Shown: positions 1 through 7,653, numbered from the stretch's first letter. The stretch is DNA of 8,598 nt from Bacteroidales bacterium (GCA_030600625.1 JAUVLS010000039.1:1-8598); one strand, 5' to 3'. A program made the numbers and translations. Notes: generated by a model from the letters alone, not told the origin.

Positions 1-16
1 TACACAACAAAAACAT

Positions 17-52
17 ATTGAAGTGGTTTAGCCAAAATTTCTCTTATCTTTG
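17..52 (+). promoter_or_regulatory. Probable Bacteroidota-type promoter for era
   Basis: TATCTTTG at 45-52 matches the Bacteroidota sigma-ABfr -7 consensus TAnnTTTG exactly. An ATTG at 17-20 could serve as the -33 element, but its 24-base spacer is a little longer than usual, so the upstream half is weak. Transcription would begin near 58-62, leaving a short leader of about 20 bases before the era ATG at 79. No Shine-Dalgarno sequence lies before that ATG, as is normal in this phylum. The assignment rests on motif match and position only. Confidence 0.5.
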
Positions 53-78
53 TAAAAATTTTATATCTATACACTGTA

Positions 79-960
79 ATGCCACATAAATCAGGTTTTG
101 TAAATATTATAGGAAATCCAAATGTTGGGAAATCGACTTTAATGAATGCTATGGTGGGAGAAAAACTCTCTATTATAACATCAAAGTCGCAAACTACCCG
201 ACACAGGATTATGGGAATTGTAAACGATGATGATTATCAGATTGTATATTCTGATACTCCGGGGATTTTGAAACCAAATTACAAATTGCAAGAAAAAATG
301 ATGGGATTTGTGGGAACCGCATTTGAAGATGCTGATGTAATGTTATACATAACAGATGTTGTTGAGACTTTCGACAAAAACCAGCAATATATCGATCGGC
401 TTTCACAAATTGATGTTCCAATTTTATTATTAATAAATAAAATCGATTTAAGCAACCAGGAAAAACTCGAAGCATTAGTCGAAATATGGAGTAAATTTCT
501 TCCTAAAGCAGAGATCATTCCAATATCGGCATTAAATAAATTCAATTTAGAACATGTCTTTAAAAGGATAATAGAATTATTACCTGAAGGTCCTCCATAT
601 TTCCCAAAAGATTCATTTACAGATAAAACAGAACGTTTCTTTGTTTCGGAAATTATTCGCGAAAAGGTTTTGTTAAATTATAGTAAAGAGATTCCTTACT
701 CGGTTGAAATTGAAGTTGAAGAGTTCAAAAATACAGATAAGATTTTAAGAATAAGAGCCAATATACATGTTATAAGGCCATCGCAAAAAGGAATTATAAT
801 AGGGCATAAAGGACAAGCATTAAAAAAGACAGGAACCGAAGCCCGAAAAGACATTGAAGATTTTTTTGGTAAAAAAGTATATTTAGAGTTATACGTAAAA
901 GTTAGTAAAGACTGGCGCGATAAAGACAGGTCATTGCGAAACTTTGGATATAATATGTAA
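79..960 (+). CDS. era: GTPase Era, 16S rRNA-binding ribosome assembly factor
   Basis: Era is a cytoplasmic, membrane-associated GTPase that binds the 3' end of 16S rRNA and acts as a checkpoint in 30S subunit maturation. The 293-residue product is full length for the family. The G domain shows G1 GNPNVGKS (12-19), the G2 region around TTR (39-41), G3 DTPG (59-62), G4 NKID (120-123) and G5 SAL (150-152). The C-terminal KH domain has its GxxG loop as GHKG (242-245) and ends with the typical WR...L...GY pattern (279-291). The ATG at 79 gives the expected start just before the G1 strand. The next gene begins 7 bases after the stop. All key residues are present and nothing is unusual. Identification is by family motifs. 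Confidence 0.98.
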   Translation: MPHKSGFVNIIGNPNVGKSTLMNAMVGEKLSIITSKSQTTRHRIMGIVNDDDYQIVYSDTPGILKPNYKLQEKMMGFVGTAFEDADVMLYITDVVETFDKNQQYIDRLSQIDVPILLLINKIDLSNQEKLEALVEIWSKFLPKAEIIPISALNKFNLEHVFKRIIELLPEGPPYFPKDSFTDKTERFFVSEIIREKVLLNYSKEIPYSVEIEVEEFKNTDKILRIRANIHVIRPSQKGIIIGHKGQALKKTGTEARKDIEDFFGKKVYLELYVKVSKDWRDKDRSLRNFGYNM

Positions 961-967
961 AATTAAA

Positions 968-1309
968 ATGAAAGAATTAGAAGTAAAAACTTACAATTTT
1001 GCAGTTCTGGGAATCGGGCTTATTAAAAGTTTAGAGAAAGAATTTCCCGAATTAGTAAATAGTGATTTGAAAAAGAGTATTGGTGCAGTATCTATAAAAT
1101 TTATTGATGCACTTAATGCTGAAGAAAATGAAGATTTTGCTAAAAATATTAGAGACTGTCATTTAAATACACAAAAATCAGTTGAATTATTAAATGCAAT
1201 GGGCGAAATTGCAAATGACACTCTAAATGAACAAAAAAACACATTGATTAACGAATCACAAATAATTATTGAAAAACTCAATACAATTATCAGTAAACTA
1301 ATTTATTAA
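968..1309 (+). CDS. Small helical protein, probable four-helix-bundle (23S rRNA IVS protein-like) family
   Basis: This 113-residue protein sits between era and der. It is almost wholly predicted helix, with about four amphipathic segments (roughly 5-27, 32-50, 54-82 and 86-112). The layout resembles the four-helix-bundle proteins first found in 23S rRNA intervening sequences: an opening YNFAV (9-13), a [15 protein letters not shown] stretch (35-49) where relatives have an RSGTSIGANIEEA-like motif, then DF (56-57) and a leucine-rich C-terminal helix. The conserved central motif is degraded, so this is a divergent member at best. The ATG at 968, 7 bases past the era stop, is preferred. An in-frame TTG at 944 would overlap era by 17 bases and add eight residues unlike the family. 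No catalytic motif is visible. Family members have no settled biochemical function, although a pentameric fold with a possible nucleic-acid role is described. Placement suggests co-expression with ribosome assembly GTPases; any role there is inference. Confidence 0.8.
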   Translation: MKELEVKTYNFAVLGIGLIKSLEKEFPELVNSDLKKSIGAVSIKFIDALNAEENEDFAKNIRDCHLNTQKSVELLNAMGEIANDTLNEQKNTLINESQIIIEKLNTIISKLIY

Positions 1310-1319
1310 AATACAAACC

Positions 1320-2618
1320 ATGATTGTAGCAATAGTAGGAAGACCTAACGTGGGAAAATCAACACTGTTTAACCGGCTTACGGAAACAAAACAAGCAATA
1401 GTTGATGAAATAAGCGGGGTTACGAGAGACAGGTTATATGGAATAGCAGAGTGGGCAGGGAAAGAGTTCTCGGTTATTGATACCGGTGGCTACATTCTTA
1501 ATTCAGATGATATTTTCGAAGAAGAAATAAGAAAGCAAGTTGACATTGCTATGGAAGAAGCAAATTTAATTCTTTTCGTTGTTGATGTTACAAGTGGTAT
1601 AACGGATATGGATGACACTGTTGCTCAAATTCTCCGAAAATCGAATAAGAATATATTGCTTGTTGTAAACAAAGTAGATAATAATAAACGAATTCTGGAG
1701 GCGAATGAGTTTTATAAATTCGGCTTAGGTGATCCTATTAGTATTTCATCTATAAACGGAAGCGGAACCGGTGAATTACTCGACAAAGTTGTTAGCTACA
1801 TTGAAAAAGAAGATGTTGAAGGAGAACTTGATATTCCAAAATATACAGTTGTGGGGCGCCCCAATGTTGGTAAATCATCACTGATTAATGCTTTAATTGA
1901 CGAAGAAAGAAACATTGTAACTCCAATTTCGGGAACAACACGAGATTCAATTTACACACGATACAATAAATTTAATCAGGATTTCTATTTAGTTGACACT
2001 GCCGGAATTCGTAAGAAAGGAAAGGTTACTGAAAATCTTGAATTTTACTCAGTTTTACGTTCAATACGATCGATAGAAAAAGCAGATGTTTGTTTACTTT
2101 TAATAGATGCTACACAGGGCATGGAGGCGCAAGACCTTAACATAATAAGACTTATTCAAAAAAATAATAAAGGTCTGGTGGTATTGGTTAACAAGTGGGA
2201 TTTAATTGAAAAAGAAACCAATACATCGAAAGATTACACACAGAAAGTAAAAGAGAAAATGTCACCATTTGTCGATGTACCTATTATTTTTACTTCTGTA
2301 TTAACTAAACAACGGATCCATAAAGTACTTGAGGAAGCCAAACAAGTTTACGAAAACAGGAAAAAGAAAATCACAACATCTAAATTAAACGAAGTAATGC
2401 AAGCTGTTATTGAAGCTTATCCTCCACCATCGATAAAAGGCAAGTTTGTTAAAATAAAATATATTACCCAGCTAAATACTTTTTATCCATCGTTTGCATT
2501 CTTTTGTAATTTACCGCAATATGTTAAAGATCCTTATAAAAGATATCTCGAAAATAAGCTCCGAGAAAACTTTGATTTTACAGGATCACCCATTCAGATT
2601 TATATGAGAAAAAAATAA
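1320..2618 (+). CDS. der: Ribosome assembly GTPase Der (EngA)
   Basis: Der is the only bacterial GTPase family with two tandem G domains followed by a KH-like domain. It acts in the cytoplasm in maturation of the 50S subunit. The 432-residue product is the expected length. The first G domain has GRPNVGKS (7-14), DTGG (54-57) and NKVD (117-120). The second has GRPNVGKS (179-186), DTAG (226-229) and NKWD (291-294). The KH-like domain occupies about 350-432 and includes AYPPP (366-370). The ATG at 1320 lies immediately before the first beta strand of the G1 loop, leaving no room for a later start. It lies 10 bases after the small helical-protein gene and 3 bases before the lipoprotein gene, which supports one operon with era. 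Both GTPase sites look intact. Confidence 0.98.
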   Translation: MIVAIVGRPNVGKSTLFNRLTETKQAIVDEISGVTRDRLYGIAEWAGKEFSVIDTGGYILNSDDIFEEEIRKQVDIAMEEANLILFVVDVTSGITDMDDTVAQILRKSNKNILLVVNKVDNNKRILEANEFYKFGLGDPISISSINGSGTGELLDKVVSYIEKEDVEGELDIPKYTVVGRPNVGKSSLINALIDEERNIVTPISGTTRDSIYTRYNKFNQDFYLVDTAGIRKKGKVTENLEFYSVLRSIRSIEKADVCLLLIDATQGMEAQDLNIIRLIQKNNKGLVVLVNKWDLIEKETNTSKDYTQKVKEKMSPFVDVPIIFTSVLTKQRIHKVLEEAKQVYENRKKKITTSKLNEVMQAVIEAYPPPSIKGKFVKIKYITQLNTFYPSFAFFCNLPQYVKDPYKRYLENKLRENFDFTGSPIQIYMRKK

Positions 2619-2621
2619 GTT

Positions 2622-3104
2622 GTGAAAAGATTGGGACTAATCATATCAACAATAATATTATTTTTCATTGCTTGTGAAAAAACTGAGGAGTATTCTGAAA
2701 TACCTTTAATAAAATATCAAGATTTTAATTTCGATAAAGAAATTATTAATGGATTTGAAAACCAAATTGGGTTTTTACAATTTGAATTTGTAGATGGAAA
2801 TGGTGATATCGGATTTGCTGAAAATTCAGATACAATAACCGACATTGAAATTCCTGACGTTTTTATTTATGAATACACCAAGATAAATGGCGTTTTTACT
2901 GCTACCGATACAATTTACTTTTTGCTGCCATATTTCTCAGAAGGAGTTTACAGGAAATATATTAAGGGTGGTATGGAAATAAAAATCTATTTAATAAATC
3001 AGGTAAACGATACTATAAAATTCGATTTTCAGATTATGGACAGGGAATATCAATTAAGCAACCTTGGATCAACACCTGAGTTTATTGTTCCGGAATGGAA
3101 TTAA
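2622..3104 (+). CDS. Small Bacteroidota lipoprotein with DGNGDIG loop
   Basis: The 160-residue product has a short basic N-terminus (MKR), a hydrophobic stretch 4-17 and a lipobox ending FFIAC, with the lipidated cysteine at 18. Acidic residues follow the cysteine (E19, E22, E23), somewhat like the surface-export signal described for Bacteroidota lipoproteins, so outer-face display is possible but inferred. The rest looks like a single beta-sandwich. FVDGNGDIGF (56-65) matches the DGDGDIG motif common in uncharacterised lipoproteins of this phylum, and its alternating acidic residues suggest metal or calcium binding. The end, with ...NDTIKFDFQIMDR (129-141) and SN...TPE (146-153), also recalls that family. 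Translation starts at GTG 2622, 3 bases after the der stop; this is the only start that keeps a complete signal peptide. The molecular function is unknown. Confidence 0.85.
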   Translation: MKRLGLIISTIILFFIACEKTEEYSEIPLIKYQDFNFDKEIINGFENQIGFLQFEFVDGNGDIGFAENSDTITDIEIPDVFIYEYTKINGVFTATDTIYFLLPYFSEGVYRKYIKGGMEIKIYLINQVNDTIKFDFQIMDREYQLSNLGSTPEFIVPEWN

Positions 3105-3157
3105 CAATTTGCTTATCAATTTGTTATATTTCACACATAAATTAAAGATTTTAAGAA
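3102..3157 (+). promoter_or_regulatory. Intergenic region with dyad and direct repeat before the hemerythrin gene
   Basis: The gap between the lipoprotein stop and the hemerythrin start is the only place for a promoter of the downstream pair. It holds the inverted repeat TAACAA (3102-3107) and TTGTTA (3121-3126), which overlaps the lipoprotein stop codon. It also holds a direct repeat CAATTTG at 3105-3111 and 3117-3123. TATATTTC (3125-3132) differs from the TAnnTTTG -7 box in one base, but no well-spaced -33 element accompanies it. The repeats could form an operator, yet in such AT-rich DNA short matches occur by chance. No terminator hairpin is visible here, so read-through from the der operon is possible. 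Confidence 0.3.
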
Positions 3158-3895
3158 ATGATAATCACGAAAAATATTAAAATGGCCGATGTAATTCATA
3201 CGAATTATTTCACATTATCGGTTCTTAACCGTTTTGGCATTGAGCTGGGATTTGGTGATAAATCGGTTGACGAAGTCTGTAAAAAAAACAATGTTGATGT
3301 AGATTTCTTTTTAGAAATAGTAAATGCTTTTGTTGATAAGGATTACTTCCCAAAAAAGCATTTACAAACATTTTCGGTAAAACTTATAACCGACTATCTA
3401 CAAAAAACACACGATTATTATCATAAATTAAAAGTTCCCGAAATTGAGCATTTAATCGAAGAAATGGTTGATTCTTGTTATACACAAAAAGAAAATATTG
3501 TATTATTAAAGAAATTTTTTAATGATTACAAACAGGAACTATTGAATCATACTCATCGTGAGGAAGAAATAGTTTTCCCTTATACACTTGCTATTGAAAA
3601 AGCCTATAATTCAGAAGAATCAGATAATTCAGTTATTGAATTAATGGAAACCTATTCTATAGAAATTTTTCAAAATGAACATGATAATATCGAAGAAAAA
3701 CTCCTCGACCTGAGAAATATTATTATTAAATACCTTCCGCAACCTAAAAATTCAAGGTTGTGTAACAAACTACTTTACGAATTATTCAATCTCGAACAAG
3801 ATATAAATGATCATTCAAGAATCGAAGAGAAAGTTCTTGTTCCAAAGATTCGTGAAATGGAAAAAATAATTACAAAAAGATTTGCCAAAAAGTAG
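3158..3895 (+). CDS. Hemerythrin-domain di-iron protein, RIC/YtfE/ScdA-like, without the N-terminal Cys pair
   Basis: The 245-residue cytoplasmic protein has the layout of RIC (repair of iron centres) proteins: an N-terminal ScdA_N/DUF542 helical domain (about 9-60) and a C-terminal hemerythrin-like four-helix domain (about 75-240). The expected di-iron ligands are present with family-like spacing: H85, H133 and E137 (HxxxE), H175, H219 and E223 (HxxxE). RIC proteins are linked to repair of Fe-S clusters after nitric oxide or peroxide damage. In canonical members the N-terminal domain carries FCCGGK; here the same place reads LGFGDK (30-35), so both cysteines are missing and only C41 remains nearby. 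A related form with FGxxLGFGDK appears, from memory, in Bacteroides homologues, so this is probably a lineage variant and not damage. The ATG at 3158 is used; an in-frame ATG at 3182 (MADVIHT) is also possible. It is followed after 6 bases by the LuxR-type regulator, so the two are probably co-transcribed. Confidence 0.88.
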   Translation: MIITKNIKMADVIHTNYFTLSVLNRFGIELGFGDKSVDEVCKKNNVDVDFFLEIVNAFVDKDYFPKKHLQTFSVKLITDYLQKTHDYYHKLKVPEIEHLIEEMVDSCYTQKENIVLLKKFFNDYKQELLNHTHREEEIVFPYTLAIEKAYNSEESDNSVIELMETYSIEIFQNEHDNIEEKLLDLRNIIIKYLPQPKNSRLCNKLLYELFNLEQDINDHSRIEEKVLVPKIREMEKIITKRFAKK

Positions 3896-3901
3896 TGCCG
3901 A

Positions 3902-4501
3902 ATGTACAAAGCAACTTTTATAATAATTGAAAAATCATATTTAATTCGAAAAGGATTAATTTCTATTATCGAAAAGATACCTAACACGCAGGTAATTCAG
4001 CAGTTTGATAATGAGGATGATTTAAAAACTCCGGCTAATTTTGAATCCGATTTTATTATTATAAATCCTAAATTACTTAATGCAAATACACTAAATATTA
4101 TTAAGAAAATCGCGAAAAACACACAAGTGATTTCTCTCTCTGAAAAATCAATTGTATTAACAAAGAAGCTTGAATGGACTACGCAAATTTATTTGGATGA
4201 CACTCAAAATTCAATTCTTAAAAAACTTAATACTTTAATTGGTAACCGTGAAACAAAGAATGTAAAATCAGAAGTTCCGGAAGAAATTAGTAAACGTGAA
4301 ATTGATATTCTTAAAAATATTGCACTGGGTTATTCTAATAAAGAAATTGCCGATAAATTATTTATTAGCACACACACGGTAGTAACACACAGAAAAAATA
4401 TAACCCGGAAACTTGGTATTAAAACAGTTCCGGGCTTAACAATATATGCTATTTTAAATAAAATTATTGATATTAACGATACAGGTAAATCTAAATCCTA
4501 A
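3902..4501 (+). CDS. LuxR/NarL-type transcriptional regulator with degenerate receiver domain
   Basis: The 199-residue product has the two-domain layout of NarL/LuxR response regulators: a receiver-like domain (about 3-113), a linker, and a GerE-type helix-turn-helix (about 128-190). The DNA-binding part is canonical: SKREIDILKNIALGYSNKEI (130-149) followed by the recognition-helix region ISTHTVVTHRKNI (155-167). The receiver part has lost its phosphotransfer residues. The acidic pair after strand 1 is E10-K11, the phospho-acceptor position after strand 3 is N55 (IIINP), and the conserved lysine after strand 5 is D99 (YLDD). It therefore probably does not respond to a histidine kinase in the usual way and may be constitutive, ligand-controlled or controlled by partner binding. 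It lies 6 bases after the hemerythrin gene and likely regulates that unit or related stress genes. Its last 11 bases overlap the 3' end of the opposing phosphatase gene. Confidence 0.9.
   Translation: MYKATFIIIEKSYLIRKGLISIIEKIPNTQVIQQFDNEDDLKTPANFESDFIIINPKLLNANTLNIIKKIAKNTQVISLSEKSIVLTKKLEWTTQIYLDDTQNSILKKLNTLIGNRETKNVKSEVPEEISKREIDILKNIALGYSNKEIADKLFISTHTVVTHRKNITRKLGIKTVPGLTIYAILNKIIDINDTGKSKS
4491..4501. other. Tail-to-tail overlap of two coding regions
   Basis: The plus-strand LuxR gene stops with TAA at 4499-4501, and the minus-strand phosphatase gene stops with TAG reading 4493 to 4491. The two coding regions therefore share 11 bases. No GC-rich hairpin with a T-run is visible for either direction within about 50 bases; CAACTTGTTG at about 4522-4531 is a small palindrome only. 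Transcripts from both sides probably run into each other's genes. Confidence 0.9.
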
Positions 4502-7500
4502 CACCCATAAACAATACATCATCAACTTGTTGTAATTTGCCTCTCCACTCATCAAAAGTTTTACCAACATATTCTTGCTGTACTTCCATAGGTTTATTAC
4601 ACACATCAGCTAACATATTCTTCACCCTGTCCATTTTGAATTTTTTACCTCTTGGCCCGCCAAACTGGTCAGGATATCCATCAGAAAACATATAAATAAT
4701 ATCTCCCTGATGCAATTGAAAGCCAATGTTTTCAAAACGTTTTTGTGCCCCTGGATCTCCTCCAATAGACGCTTTGGTTCCTTTTACATATTGCAATTCT
4801 TTGTCCTTATAAAGAATAAGCGGACGCATAGCCGATGAAAATCTCATATAATGTGTATTTACATCAATCTCACATACGATAATATCCATTCCGTCGTGGG
4901 CTCTCTCAGCATCAATATTTTGATTTAATGTGCTTTGTAATTTTTTATCGAGTTGCTCCAAAATTGCTGATGGTGAATCGACATTGTCTTTATAGCAAAT
5001 ATCTTTAATTAATGTCGTGCCTATCATAGACATAAATGCACCCGGAACACCATGTCCGGTAGAGTCGGCACAAACAATTAAAAACTTATTATCGTTAACA
5101 CGATCATACCAATAGAAATCTCCACTTACAATATCCCTTGGTTGATAGTAAACAAACGCTTCGGAAAAATACTCGTTGATAGTTGCCAAGGATGGTAAAA
5201 TACTTTCCTGAATTCTTTGCGCATAATTAATACTATCGGTAATATCACGGTTTTTTATTTCCAGCATATCCTTCTGCTCAATTACTTCTTTTGTTCTTAT
5301 ATTAAGTTCATTTTCCAGATACTCCTGTAAAGCTTTTTGTTTCCGTTCACGATATTTAATGTACCAGTATATTGCACCAGCACCAATAATAATTGAAAGG
5401 CTTATAAACCACCAGGTCTTCCAGAAAGGAGGACGAATACTTATTTTTATCTCAAGTGGATCTTCAACACAATATCCATCAGAATTACAAGCTTTAAGTA
5501 TAAAAGTGTAATTGCCATCCTCAATTCTTGGATAGTAAGCCTCTCTGGTTTGTATAACTTTTGACCACTCAAGATCATGTCCATCAAGTTTATACTGGTA
5601 GCTTACACCTTCAGGGTTACTATAACTTAAGCCAACATAGGCAATATTTAATTTATGTATTTTATACTTAAGATTTATTGGCTCTTTATAGTTAACTGAC
5701 TTATCGGAAAAAAGAACTTCTGAAATATTAAGTTTTGGTGCATATATATTTTTCTTTTCTTTTGAACTATCGTAAATAACCAAACCATCGGTTGTTCCAG
5801 TAAGGATAACTCCTGTTTCCTGTTTTAAAACGGCATTGTAATTACAATCACCTGTTATACCTGTTTCTGTACCATATACTTTTATATCCCCGCTATTAAT
5901 ATCAATACTGCTCATTCCTAATCTATGACCAATCCATACTCTCCCAACATTATCACATATTATACTATAACAGTAATTCGATTTTAATCCATTATCTGTT
6001 GAATAATATTTTATACTATCTTCTTCATATTTAAATACACCATCTCCGTAAGTTACTCCCCAAATATTTCCATTTAAATCTTCCGTGATTGAAGTGAATT
6101 CAAGATTTACATTACCCGCGATTGTATAATTTAAATCACTGTTTAATACAAATACTCCGTGACTTTTAGTCGCAATCCAGGGATTCTTATCTGAATCAAC
6201 ATAAACATTTCTTATATTATTATAAGGTAAGCCATCAGTTGTATTAAATAATTCACTTTTCCCTGATTTGAGGTCAAATACTAATACTCCATTTTCGGTT
6301 CCAACCCAGACAGTATTTTCAAGTCCGGTAATTGAATTTATCTTATTTCCCAGCGAATTATTCGCTTTGTAATATATTTTAGCTCTATCCGATTTTGTAC
6401 TCAAATGATAAATTCCGCTTTCATCTGTACCAATCCAAAGATTTTGATTTTGATCTAAATATAGTGCTACAATTTTATCTTTTGGAATTCCATTTTTCCC
6501 ATTTAATATAACAACATTATTCGTTTCCTTATCAATTTTTGCAATTACATTTTCTCCTCCAAGCCAAATTACAGATTCTGATTCGGCAATAGATAATATG
6601 TTCCCGTTTAACTCCTCAATATCTTTATAATGAAAAGTAAAAGCCTCATCAACAGAAAATGCCAAACCATTTCCATAGGTTGCTATCCAATAATTGCCTT
6701 CCCAGTCCTGATAAACAGTTTTAACAAAATTATTTGAAAGACCGTTTGCCGTGGAATAGTGTACTGTGTTAGTATAACTAAAATCAGATTTTTTATCAGG
6801 AATAAGTTTAAATATACCTTGTCCGAATGTACTAACCCAAAGAACATTTTCATTATCTTCTAATATGGATTGAACATTTTCATATCCCAAATTATATTTC
6901 TCTCCCATGTTGGAAATTTCATAAGAATCAAAATTTTCGCCCTTCCCTTTTAAAAGAAAAAAACCCGAGTCTTCCGTTCCAATCCAGAATGCATTCTCCT
7001 TCGTACTTATATCAACTGTTTGAATAGCAATATAATCTAATTCTTTAATAGAATATTCTTCAATAAATCCCTCATCTTTTAATGAATAAAGACTTAAACC
7101 ATCAGTGGTTCCTATTAAAAAATGATCCTTACCCACCGGCAATATTGAATAAATTAATTTACCTGTAAAAGCATTAATATATGTTTCAGTTTTAAAATCT
7201 TTATCAATTTTAATCAATCCATTATTTTGAGTAGCAATAAACACATTGCCTTTTTTGTCTCCTGAAATATCAGTTATTATACTGGTAATCTCATCACCAA
7301 TATCCAAAAGTTTAATATTAATGCCATCATAATAAGTAAGCTGACCGGAATTGTGTCCAAACCATAAAATTCCATTATCATCTAAATAACTTGAAGTAAC
7401 AAACCCTTTAGTTAAAGAATCATCAACTTCGCTTACCTTAAATTCGAAACCATCGAACCAACACAAACCTTCTCCTGTTCCTATCCAAATGAAACCATCC

Positions 7501-7646
7501 TGGTCTTCACTAATTGTATAAACAAATGGATGACTTAATCCCTCTTCAATATTATACTCTTTGAATTGATACATTTGCCCAAATATATTTTGGACAAAAA
7601 AGGTCAGTATCAATAGTACCGTAAATTTAATTTTTGAGCCACTCAT
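4491..7646 (-). CDS. Membrane sensor with double beta-propeller, Y_Y_Y domain and SpoIIE-type PP2C phosphatase
   Basis: The 1051-residue protein has a signal peptide (1-23, probable cut at FG/Q24). A periplasmic part follows with 14 propeller-blade motifs of the Reg_prop type (xxWIGTxxGL), for example at 52-61, 92-102, 219-229, 318-328, 402-412, 445-454, 488-498, 569-578 and 613-622. This count fits two seven-bladed propellers. Next come a Y_Y_Y domain (about 665-737), one membrane helix (about 744-763), a charged coiled coil (764-803), the linker DSINYAQRIQESILPS (804-819) and a PP2C/SpoIIE domain (about 830-1051). Metal-binding aspartates are present: GDF (D843), ADSTGHG (D861), SDG (D989) and VDD (D1042/D1043), so the phosphatase should be active. 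No histidine kinase, receiver or DNA-binding domain is present. By family analogy it would dephosphorylate a serine/threonine on an anti-sigma-antagonist-like (STAS) protein, none of which is in this window. The ATG at 7646 is 7 bases after the upstream gene, indicating an operon. Its ligand is unknown. Confidence 0.95.
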   Translation of the reverse strand: MSGSKIKFTVLLILTFFVQNIFGQMYQFKEYNIEEGLSHPFVYTISEDQDGFIWIGTGEGLCWFDGFEFKVSEVDDSLTKGFVTSSYLDDNGILWFGHNSGQLTYYDGINIKLLDIGDEITSIITDISGDKKGNVFIATQNNGLIKIDKDFKTETYINAFTGKLIYSILPVGKDHFLIGTTDGLSLYSLKDEGFIEEYSIKELDYIAIQTVDISTKENAFWIGTEDSGFFLLKGKGENFDSYEISNMGEKYNLGYENVQSILEDNENVLWVSTFGQGIFKLIPDKKSDFSYTNTVHYSTANGLSNNFVKTVYQDWEGNYWIATYGNGLAFSVDEAFTFHYKDIEELNGNILSIAESESVIWLGGENVIAKIDKETNNVVILNGKNGIPKDKIVALYLDQNQNLWIGTDESGIYHLSTKSDRAKIYYKANNSLGNKINSITGLENTVWVGTENGVLVFDLKSGKSELFNTTDGLPYNNIRNVYVDSDKNPWIATKSHGVFVLNSDLNYTIAGNVNLEFTSITEDLNGNIWGVTYGDGVFKYEEDSIKYYSTDNGLKSNYCYSIICDNVGRVWIGHRLGMSSIDINSGDIKVYGTETGITGDCNYNAVLKQETGVILTGTTDGLVIYDSSKEKKNIYAPKLNISEVLFSDKSVNYKEPINLKYKIHKLNIAYVGLSYSNPEGVSYQYKLDGHDLEWSKVIQTREAYYPRIEDGNYTFILKACNSDGYCVEDPLEIKISIRPPFWKTWWFISLSIIIGAGAIYWYIKYRERKQKALQEYLENELNIRTKEVIEQKDMLEIKNRDITDSINYAQRIQESILPSLATINEYFSEAFVYYQPRDIVSGDFYWYDRVNDNKFLIVCADSTGHGVPGAFMSMIGTTLIKDICYKDNVDSPSAILEQLDKKLQSTLNQNIDAERAHDGMDIIVCEIDVNTHYMRFSSAMRPLILYKDKELQYVKGTKASIGGDPGAQKRFENIGFQLHQGDIIYMFSDGYPDQFGGPRGKKFKMDRVKNMLADVCNKPMEVQQEYVGKTFDEWRGKLQQVDDVLFMGVRI

Positions 7647-7653
7647 AGCTTAA

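Noticed and set aside
209..545. Two overlapping minus-strand open frames of 88 codons inside era
   Set aside because: They lie antisense to a fully conserved GTPase gene, and their translations show no domain pattern.
944..967. TTG start at 944 for the small helical protein
   Set aside because: It would overlap the end of era by 17 bases and add residues that do not fit the helical fold. The ATG at 968 is a normal start 7 bases after era.
4522..4531. CAACTTGTTG palindrome as a terminator
   Set aside because: The stem is 4-5 pairs with no loop space and no T-run. It also lies inside the phosphatase coding region.
4491..7646. Reading the sensor as a hybrid two-component system (HTCS)
   Set aside because: The propellers and Y_Y_Y domain fit, but there is no histidine kinase H-box, ATPase, receiver or AraC domain after the membrane helix. 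The C-terminal motifs are those of PP2C.
3902..7646. LuxR regulator and sensor phosphatase as a cognate signalling pair
   Set aside because: They are convergent and not co-transcribed. SpoIIE-type phosphatases act on Ser/Thr phosphates of STAS-like proteins, and the regulator has no such domain or usable phosphorylation site.
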